Origin: SKKL01 sp046543225
GTDB lineage: Bacteria > Actinomycetota > Acidimicrobiia > Acidimicrobiales > SKKL01
Length of the DNA stretch: 10,041 nucleotides
Direction: 5' to 3'
Assembly (NCBI GenBank): GCA_046543225.1
Contig: JBKGZW010000111.1
Coordinates: 1 to 10,041 of the forward strand
Under the pieces are notes generated by a model. It had not been told where the DNA came from, ran no database searches, and saw nothing but the letters and a program-made list of their open reading frames with translations. Made by a program: the position numbers and the translations under genes. Positions within the stretch are counted from its first letter, which is position 1; each line of letters begins with the position of its first letter. Shown here piece after piece: positions 5,343 to 10,041 of the stretch.

Positions 5343-6527
5343 TCAGCTGGGCGCTGGGCCGAGCACCAGCGTGCCGTTGTGCCCGCCGAACCCGAACGAG
5401 TTCGACAGCGAGGGCCCCGGTTCCCAGCTGATGGCATCGCCGCCGGTCACCAGGTTGAGCGGGGCCATGTCGGGGTCGGGCTCCTCGTGGCCGATGGTGG
5501 GCGGCAGCTGGCGGAGCGCCATGGACAGCACCACGGCCACGGCCTCGATGGCTCCGGCGGCACCCAGGGCGTGGCCGGTGACGCCCTTGGTGCTGGTGAC
5601 GAGGGGACCGGGGGCGCCGAAGAGCTTGTCGATGGCGTCGGCCTCGGCGGCGTCGTTGAGCGGTGTGGAGGTGCCGTGGGCGTTGATGTGCACGATGTCG
5701 CCCGGCGCCAGGCCGGCGTCGGCCAGGGCCAGCTCCATGCAGTTCACCGCGCCGGTTCCGCCCGGGGCGGGAGCGGTGATGTGGTGGGCGTCGGCGGTGG
5801 AGGCCGAACCGAGGATCTCGGCGAGGATCGTGGCGCCTCGCTCGACGGCCATGTCCCACTCCTCGAGCACCAGCACCGCGCCGGCCTCGGCGATGACGAA
5901 GCCGTCGCGCCGCTGGTCGAACGGTCGCGAGTGGCCGGTGCGGGACAGGGCGGTCATGTTGGTGAAGCCGGCGATCGAGGTCGGCGTCAACGGGGCTTCG
6001 GAACCACCGGCGAGCACCGCATCGCACCGGTCGTCCATGATGAGTCGGGCGGCGTTGCCGATGCTGTGGGTGCCGGCGGCGCAGGCGGTGACGGTGGTCT
6101 CGCACGGACCCTGCCAGCCGTGGCGCATCGAGATCGTCGCCGACGCCGCGTTGGGCATCATCATCGGGATCATGAACGGCGAGACGCGGTCGAGGCTCTT
6201 GGTGTGGCCGGTGATGATCTGGTCCTCGAGTGTGGACACACCACCGATGCCGGTGCCGATGTGGACCCCGGACCGGACCGGGTCGGCGGTGATCTGGCCC
6301 GCCTGCTCGAGGGCCATGTCGGCCGCGGCGATGGCGAACTGGGTGAAGCGGTCGGTCCGGCGGGCCTCCTTGCGGTTCTCGAACCAGGGGGTGGGGTCCC
6401 ACGGTTCGACGTGGCGCTCGCGGCCCTCGGGCGGAGCGGTGAGCAGGCCCTGCCAGTAGTCGTCGCGACCGATGCCGCACGGCGCGACGACGCCGACTCC
6501 GGTGACAGCGACGCGACGACGTTGCAT
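5343..6527 (-). CDS. fabF: 3-oxoacyl-ACP synthase II (beta-ketoacyl-ACP synthase)
   Basis: This condensing enzyme elongates acyl-ACP with malonyl-ACP in type II fatty acid synthesis. It has 394 residues, a little shorter than the usual ~410. The thiolase-fold catalytic triad is complete: C149 in VTACAAGTHS, H284 in NAHGTSTPLND and H319 in TKGVTGHALGA, with K314 in the same segment. The C-terminal gating motif SNSFGFGGHN is at 375-384. It is the last gene of the fab operon. Its ATG overlaps the acpP stop by one base (TGATG), and no Shine-Dalgarno is seen, so translation follows acpP. The terminal stop is 6 bases from that of ogt on the other strand and no terminator hairpin is visible between them. 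KAS II rather than KAS I is assigned from operon position and general similarity. Confidence 0.96.
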   Translation of the reverse strand: MQRRRVAVTGVGVVAPCGIGRDDYWQGLLTAPPEGRERHVEPWDPTPWFENRKEARRTDRFTQFAIAAADMALEQAGQITADPVRSGVHIGTGIGGVSTLEDQIITGHTKSLDRVSPFMIPMMMPNAASATISMRHGWQGPCETTVTACAAGTHSIGNAARLIMDDRCDAVLAGGSEAPLTPTSIAGFTNMTALSRTGHSRPFDQRRDGFVIAEAGAVLVLEEWDMAVERGATILAEILGSASTADAHHITAPAPGGTGAVNCMELALADAGLAPGDIVHINAHGTSTPLNDAAEADAIDKLFGAPGPLVTSTKGVTGHALGAAGAIEAVAVVLSMALRQLPPTIGHEEPDPDMAPLNLVTGGDAISWEPGPSLSNSFGFGGHNGTLVLGPAPS

Positions 6528-6766
6528 CAGAGCTTGGCGACGATCAGGTCGTAGGCGGCGCCGACGGTCTCGATGCCTTCGAGCTCTTCCTCGTCGACGC
6601 TGACATCGAACTCTTCCTCGAGGCGCATGACCAGCTCGACCAGGTCGAGGCTGTCGGCGTCGAGGTCATCGGCGAAGCGTGCTTCACGGGTGACCTGGTC
6701 GGCTTCGACCGCCAGGACCTCGACTGCGCACTGCTTGAACTTCTCGAAGTTCTCGGCGTCGCTCAC
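6527..6766 (-). CDS. acpP: Acyl carrier protein
   Basis: A 79-residue acidic four-helix carrier that holds the growing acyl chain on a 4'-phosphopantetheine arm. The attachment serine is S39 in DDLDADSLDLVELVM, the classical DSL motif. The start codon is GTG (6766-6764), supported by GGAG 5 bases upstream. It lies between fabG and fabF. The 84 bases separating it from fabG are the only sizeable gap in the five-gene operon and contain a small hairpin, consistent with separate tuning of ACP level. One cysteine (C13) is present near the N-terminus, unremarkable. Size, charge and motif are typical. Confidence 0.97.
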   Translation of the reverse strand: MSDAENFEKFKQCAVEVLAVEADQVTREARFADDLDADSLDLVELVMRLEEEFDVSVDEEELEGIETVGAAYDLIVAKL

Positions 6767-6771
6767 TGCTG

Positions 6772-6775
6772 CTCC
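6772..6775 (-). promoter_or_regulatory. Shine-Dalgarno site of acpP
   Basis: On the minus strand GGAG stands 5 bases before the GTG start of acpP. It decides for this start, since no ATG is available near the N-terminus. Confidence 0.6.
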
Positions 6776-6810
6776 GTTTCGTGATGTGGGTAGATGGTTG
6801 GAGACGATGG

Positions 6811-6832
6811 CCGAGCCAGGGGCCCGGCTCGG
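6811..6832 (-). other. Stem-loop between fabG and acpP
   Basis: A 7-base-pair perfect stem (CCGAGCC at 6811-6817 with GGCTCGG at 6826-6832) and an 8-base loop lie in the fabG-acpP gap. No T-run follows on the minus strand. It may be a partial terminator, a processing or stability element that shields the acpP-fabF part of the transcript, or chance in GC-rich DNA. Confidence 0.35.
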
Positions 6833-6850
6833 GGGTGAGTTTGGTTCCGG

Positions 6851-7570
6851 TCAGCTTCCCATGCCCAATCCACCGTCGACGGGGATCACCGCTCCGGTGA
6901 TGTAGCCGGCGTCGTCGGAGGCGAGGAAGCGGATCGTCGCCGCGACCTCTGCTGGGGTGCCGAAGCGGGCCAAGGGGACGGCATCGGAGAGGGCCGAGCG
7001 CTGGTCGTCGGTGAGCGCGTCGGTCATGTCGGTGCTGATGGGGCCCGGGGCCACCACGTTGACCGTGATGTTGCGGGACGCGAACTCGCGGGCGAGCGAG
7101 CGGGCCAGCCCGACCAGTCCCGCCTTGGAGGCTGCGTAGTTGGCCTGTCCGGCCTGACCCGCGGTGCCCACGATCGACGACAGCATCACGATGCGTCCCC
7201 AGCGGTTCCGCATCATCGACTTGACCGCGCGGCGGGCGGCGCGGAACGCGCCGGTGAGGTTGTTGTCGAGGACTTCGGTGAAGTCGTCGTCGGACATCCG
7301 CAGGACCAGCCCGTCACGATTGAACCCGGCGTTGGCGACGAGGATCTCGACCGGGCCCAGCTCGGCCTCGACCTTGGCGAAGGCGTCGTCGACCTGCTGG
7401 GAGTCGGACACGTCGCAGGGGACGCAGAGCAGGCGGTCGTCGTCGGGTGGCGAGGACCGGTAGGTGATCGCCACGCGGTGGCCGGCGTCGGCGAACGCCT
7501 CGGCGGTGGCCAGACCGATGCCCCGGTTGCCGCCGGTGATCAGCACGACGCGCCCGTCGGGGCCGGTCAT
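6851..7570 (-). CDS. fabG: 3-oxoacyl-ACP reductase (short-chain dehydrogenase)
   Basis: This enzyme reduces 3-oxoacyl-ACP with NADPH in fatty acid elongation. It is a 239-residue Rossmann-fold short-chain dehydrogenase with the nucleotide motif TGGNRGIG (12-19), NAG (80-82), N104, the catalytic S132, and Y145 and K149 in YAASK. The C-terminal ITGAVIPVDGGLGMGS is a standard FabG ending. The open frame continues upstream, but the ATG at 7570 fits the family N-terminus and overlaps the fabH stop by 4 bases (ATGA), so it is chosen. Position between fabH and acpP supports FabG over another dehydrogenase. Residues 34-38 (AITYR) end in an Arg that would fit NADPH preference, an inference. Confidence 0.96.
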   Translation of the reverse strand: MTGPDGRVVLITGGNRGIGLATAEAFADAGHRVAITYRSSPPDDDRLLCVPCDVSDSQQVDDAFAKVEAELGPVEILVANAGFNRDGLVLRMSDDDFTEVLDNNLTGAFRAARRAVKSMMRNRWGRIVMLSSIVGTAGQAGQANYAASKAGLVGLARSLAREFASRNITVNVVAPGPISTDMTDALTDDQRSALSDAVPLARFGTPAEVAATIRFLASDDAGYITGAVIPVDGGLGMGS

Positions 7571-8493
7571 GGCTCCCACCGGATGATCGCCGAGGCCCAG
7601 GTCATGCCGGCACCGAACCCGACCAGCATCACCAGGTCGCCGGGGTGCAGACGATCCTGCTCTGCGGCGTCGGCCAGCGCGAGCGGGATGGACGCGGAGG
7701 ACGTGTTGCCGGTGTGTTCGAGCACCGTGACCGCCCGCTCCATCGGGATGCCCAGCTTGGCGCAGGCCGACTCGATGATGCGGATGTTGGCCTGGTGGGG
7801 GACCACCAGCGCGATGTCGTCGGCGCCGACCCCGGCGCGGGCGAGCGCCTCGTTGCCGGACTGCACCATGACCCGCACCGCCCTGCGGAAGACCTCGCGC
7901 CCGTCCATCTCCAGGTAGCCGCCGATGTCGGCGTCGAGGATGTGGCGGGCCGAGCCGTCCGAACCCAGGTCCCACCCGAGCAGCTCGCCGGGCCCGTCGA
8001 CGGCCTCGAGGGTGACCCCGCCGGCACCGTCGGCGAAGAGGATCGCGGTGCCCCGGTCGTCCCAGTCGGTGATGCGCGACAGCGTCTCGGCGCCGATGAG
8101 CAGGACGCGGGACATGCCCGCGTCGATGAACCCGTGGGCCGCCACCAGGCCGTAGACGAAGCCGGAGCAGGCGGCGTTGAGGTCGAACGCACCGCAGGAG
8201 AGCCCGAGCTCGTGCTGGACCGTGGATGCGGTCGCCGGCACCTGCTGGTCGGGGCTGGTGGTGGCGAGGATGAGCAGGTCGACGCTCTCGGGGTCCCAGC
8301 CCGCTCGATCGAGGGCGAGGCGACCGGCCTCGATGGCCAGCCCGCTGGTGGTCCCGCCGACGCGGCGCTCATGGATGCCGGTGCGGTCGACGATCCACTC
8401 GTCGCTGGTGTCGAGGGTGGCTTCGAGATCGTGGTTGGTGACGATCTTCGCGGGCAGCGCGGTGCCCCAGCTGCGGATCGTTGCGCCGCGCAC
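7567..8493 (-). CDS. fabH: 3-oxoacyl-ACP synthase III
   Basis: This enzyme starts fatty acid synthesis by condensing an acyl-CoA primer with malonyl-ACP. It has 308 residues, close to the usual 310-335. The catalytic triad is C109 in DLNAACSGF, H233 in VPHQANIRI and N263 in HTGNTSSASIP; the C-terminus has GFGAGMTWASAIIRW. The N-terminal WIVDRTGIHERR segment, which forms part of the primer-CoA site, is present. The start is GTG 8493, directly after the fabD stop (TGAGTG, no gap), with GAGGA 8 bases upstream. Whether it prefers branched primers, as many actinobacterial FabH enzymes do, cannot be told from the sequence alone. Confidence 0.96.
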   Translation of the reverse strand: MRGATIRSWGTALPAKIVTNHDLEATLDTSDEWIVDRTGIHERRVGGTTSGLAIEAGRLALDRAGWDPESVDLLILATTSPDQQVPATASTVQHELGLSCGAFDLNAACSGFVYGLVAAHGFIDAGMSRVLLIGAETLSRITDWDDRGTAILFADGAGGVTLEAVDGPGELLGWDLGSDGSARHILDADIGGYLEMDGREVFRRAVRVMVQSGNEALARAGVGADDIALVVPHQANIRIIESACAKLGIPMERAVTVLEHTGNTSSASIPLALADAAEQDRLHPGDLVMLVGFGAGMTWASAIIRWEP

Positions 8494-9678
8494 TCAGGCC
8501 GTCCTCAACCAGGCGATGGGCTGGCTCGTGGCCACCCGTTCACCGTCGACCGCGAGCCATCCCATGAGCGAACCTCCAAATGCTGAGCGGACCTGTTCCG
8601 AGCCCACCTGGCCGAGCAGGTGGCCGGCGGCGATGGTCGTGCCGGCGTCGAGCCCGGGCTCGGGGGTGAAGACCCCGGCGGCAGGGCTGACCACCAGGCG
8701 TTCGGTGGCGAACAGGTGCTCGCCGTCGTGGTGTCCGGTGTCGGCTTGGGTGGCAGCAGGGGTGGCGGCCAGGGCCTCGAGCAGCGAGTCGAGGTCGTCG
8801 GGGGTGGCGACCGACACGGTGCGAGCGCCCTTGAGGGTGCGCTTGGCCATGCCGGTGAGCACCGAGCCGGGGCCGACCTCGACCACCGTGTTCACCCCGG
8901 CCTCGTCGAAGTGGTGGAGGATCTGGCGCCACCGGACCGGGCTGGTGAGCTGGGCCGCCAGCAGGTCTGGCCACTCGGCGGCAGCGGTGTGGGCGTCGGC
9001 GTCGACGTTGGCGTGGACCGGGATGGCGGGGGAGCGCCACTCGACGCTGGTGAGCGCCTTGGTCAGGCGGTCGCGGGCGGGTGCCATGAACGGGGTGTGG
9101 AACGCCCCACCGACCGGGAAGGCCATGACCCGCTTCGCTCCCAGCTCCTTGGCCGCAGCGCCAGCGGCGTCGATGGCGGCAGGGTCGCCGGCGATCACCA
9201 CCTGGCCGGGGGCGTTGTAGTTGGCGACCCACACCTCGCCGTCGGTCGCCTCACAGGCGGCTTCGACCTTGTCGTCGTCGAGGCCGAGCACTGCGGCCAT
9301 CGAGCCGGTGCGGTCCTCGGCGGCGGTGAGCATGGCCGCCCCCCGCTCGCTGACCAGGCGCACCCCGTCGTCGAAGGCCAGCGCCCCCGAGGCGACGAGG
9401 GCGGTGTACTCGCCGAGGCTGTGACCGGCGGCTCGGGCCGGTTCGACGCCGGTGCGCTCGATGGCGTCGAGGGTCACCAGGCTCAGCACGAAGGTGGCGA
9501 GCTGGGCGTTGCGGGTGGAGACGAGCTCGTCGTCGTCGGCGGTGAGCAGCAGCGCCTCGAGGTCGCTTCCGGCGTGCTCGCTGGCCTCGACGACCAGCTC
9601 CCACGACTCGTGGTCGACCCATGGCTGGCCCATGCCCGGTCGTTGCGAGCCTTGCCCTGGGAAGGTGAACGCGATCAT
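8494..9678 (-). CDS. fabD: Malonyl-CoA:ACP transacylase with an added C-terminal barrel-sandwich-like domain
   Basis: This enzyme moves malonyl from CoA to ACP and so supplies the extender unit. The transacylase domain fills residues 1-304: PGQGSQ (7-12), nucleophile S87 in GHSLGEYTALVASGAL, R112, H194 in GAFHTPFM, and Q243 in QLTSPVRW. The usual FabD is about 310 residues; this one has 394. After a linker (305-325) comes about 70 residues with two similar halves, ERLVVSPAAGVFTPEPG...GTTIAAGHLLGQV and VRSAFGGSLMGWLAVDGERVATSQPIAWL. This two-fold pattern is that of biotinyl/lipoyl carrier domains, but the turn between the halves reads GSEQ, with no modifiable lysine (the usual MKM). The start is ATG 9678; its ribosome-binding signals are weak. 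It is the first fab gene of the operon, followed without gap by fabH. FabD is certain; the extra domain's fold is inference. Confidence 0.95.
   Translation of the reverse strand: MIAFTFPGQGSQRPGMGQPWVDHESWELVVEASEHAGSDLEALLLTADDDELVSTRNAQLATFVLSLVTLDAIERTGVEPARAAGHSLGEYTALVASGALAFDDGVRLVSERGAAMLTAAEDRTGSMAAVLGLDDDKVEAACEATDGEVWVANYNAPGQVVIAGDPAAIDAAGAAAKELGAKRVMAFPVGGAFHTPFMAPARDRLTKALTSVEWRSPAIPVHANVDADAHTAAAEWPDLLAAQLTSPVRWRQILHHFDEAGVNTVVEVGPGSVLTGMAKRTLKGARTVSVATPDDLDSLLEALAATPAATQADTGHHDGEHLFATERLVVSPAAGVFTPEPGLDAGTTIAAGHLLGQVGSEQVRSAFGGSLMGWLAVDGERVATSQPIAWLRTA
8502..8506 (-). promoter_or_regulatory. Shine-Dalgarno site of fabH
   Basis: On the minus strand GAGGA lies within the last codons of fabD, 8 bases before the GTG start of fabH, and supports that start. 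Confidence 0.6.
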
Positions 9679-9764
9679 CGGTGTGAGAAGATCCTGTCGG
9701 TGTGCGGGGGGAGATGCTGCGGGTCTCGGTGGAAGAGTCTGACCGTGGGGACGGCCATGAGGTT

Positions 9765-9920
9765 TCAGCCGGGCTGGTGGCGCTGGACCGCCCGGCGATC
9801 GTTGTGGCGTATCGCCCAGTCTCGCGCCGCCGACAGGCCCAGCACCACGGCACCCATCCAGCCTAGGAGACGAAGGCGCCGACGCAGTCGTGACGGGCCG
9901 GTCGTGGTCGGTTCGGGCAC
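9765..9920 (-). CDS. Small possible membrane peptide, 51 residues
   Basis: A short open frame starts at GTG 9920 and ends at TGA 9765, with 86 bases left before fabD. The peptide has a Pro/Thr start, an arginine-rich stretch (RLRRRLRL, residues 11-18), a short hydrophobic segment about residues 18-31 (LLGWMGAVVLGLSA) and a basic tail (RHNDRRAVQRHQPG). One short membrane-associated helix flanked by positive charge is plausible. Support for it being real is the upstream TAGCCT placed exactly 7 bases before the GTG, the leaderless layout seen twice elsewhere in this window. Third-position G/C is lower than in the neighbours, and no family is recognised. It would be first in the fab operon if co-transcribed. 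A chance frame remains possible. Confidence 0.42.
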   Translation of the reverse strand: MPEPTTTGPSRLRRRLRLLGWMGAVVLGLSAARDWAIRHNDRRAVQRHQPG

Positions 9921-9927
9921 GGTGGCC

Positions 9928-9933
9928 AGGCTA
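9928..9933 (-). promoter_or_regulatory. Candidate -10 element of a leaderless promoter upstream of the small peptide and fab operon
   Basis: TAGCCT on the minus strand is followed by 7 bases (GGCCACC) and the GTG at 9920. It is the third case of the same spacing in the window. As no promoter is clear closer to fabD, this may also drive the fab operon. Confidence 0.45.
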
Positions 9934-9937
9934 CGCT
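9932..9937 (+). promoter_or_regulatory. Candidate -10 element of the tRNA-Leu gene
   Basis: TACGCT lies 17 bases before the mature 5' end of the tRNA, giving a plausible short leader of about 10 bases. It shares its first two bases, TA, with the oppositely directed TAGCCT element on the minus strand. No good -35 box is visible. Confidence 0.4.
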
Positions 9938-9954
9938 TCCGGTGACCACCAGAG

Positions 9955-10040
9955 GCCCGGGTGGCGGAATGGCAGACGCGGGGGACTCAAAATCCCCTGT
10001 CCGAAAGGGCGTGTGGGTTCAAGTCCCACCCCGGGCACCA
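9955..10040 (+). tRNA. tRNA-Leu, anticodon CAA, with encoded CCA
   Basis: A complete class II tRNA reads out directly. The acceptor stem is GCCCGGG (9955-9961) with CCCGGGC (10030-10036), followed by A and an encoded CCA (10038-10040). The anticodon stem GGGGA/TCCCC (9981-9985, 9993-9997) encloses the loop CTCAAAA with anticodon CAA at 9988-9990, which reads the UUG leucine codon. The long variable arm has a 4-pair stem closed by GAAA (9999-10010), and the T arm is GTGGG-TTCAAGT-CCCAC (10013-10029). The long variable arm and the anticodon agree on leucine. TTG is a minor codon in these GC-rich genes. It is transcribed away from the fab operon. Confidence 0.96.
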
Positions 10041-10041
10041 C

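Noticed and set aside
5137..6459. Long open frame on the plus strand opposite fabF
   Set aside because: High-GC third positions on the coding strand leave few stops in the antisense frame; fabF has full catalytic motifs and the antisense translation shows no family pattern.
9679..9691. Leaderless promoter directly before fabD
   Set aside because: The hexamer at the right distance (TCTTCT on the minus strand) lacks the essential A at position 2, and the AGGA further upstream is 13 bases away from the ATG.
9743..9754. CCGT-GGGG-ACGG mini-hairpin before fabD
   Set aside because: Only four base pairs with a 4-base loop; expected by chance in DNA this rich in G and C.
8620..9945. Long open frame on the plus strand opposite fabD and the small peptide
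   Set aside because: Glycine/valine-rich translation typical of a shadow frame; FabD motifs on the minus strand are complete.

Overview
The window is very GC-rich DNA with strong G/C preference at codon third positions, many GTG starts, 1-4 base gene overlaps (ATGA, GTGA, TGATG) and apparent leaderless promoters. The HU protein resembles the short actinobacterial HupA type, the globin is a GlbO type and the gene order is actinobacterial. I read it as chromosomal core DNA of an actinomycete-phylum bacterium, perhaps an Acidimicrobiia-type lineage; that placement is inference from general style, not a database match. I see no mobile element, phage gene, insertion sequence or CRISPR array.

Left part, plus strand (1-2406): the end of an unidentified gene, then trpB and trpA (tryptophan synthase beta and alpha), then a small HIT-like protein. 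All are joined by short overlaps and so are probably one transcript, the tail of a trp operon. Next come a group II truncated haemoglobin with its own apparent leaderless promoter, a C-rich Rho-terminator-like tract, and a HupA-like nucleoid protein with a good Shine-Dalgarno site and a hairpin terminator.

Middle, plus strand (3306-5336): a compact set of PrxQ/BCP peroxiredoxin, FabZ dehydratase, ECF-like sigma factor and an Ogt-type O6-alkylguanine-DNA alkyltransferase with an N-terminal extension. The last two overlap by 4 bases.

Right part, minus strand (5343-9920): a type II fatty acid synthesis operon, read from high to low coordinates as fabD-fabH-fabG-acpP-fabF. Malonyl-CoA is loaded onto ACP by FabD, primed by FabH, reduced by FabG and elongated by FabF. 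FabZ, the dehydratase of the same cycle, sits on the opposite strand in the convergent operon. No enoyl-ACP reductase is in the window. A small possible membrane peptide gene lies upstream of fabD, back to back with a tRNA-Leu(CAA) gene that ends the window.

The most notable points are: FabD carries an extra C-terminal domain that looks like a biotinyl/lipoyl-type barrel-sandwich fold without the modifiable lysine; a sigma factor is translationally coupled to a DNA alkyl-damage acceptor protein; the same promoter layout (TANNNT, 7 bases, start codon) recurs three times; TrpB has a shortened loop; and a four-cysteine HIT-like protein is attached to trpA.
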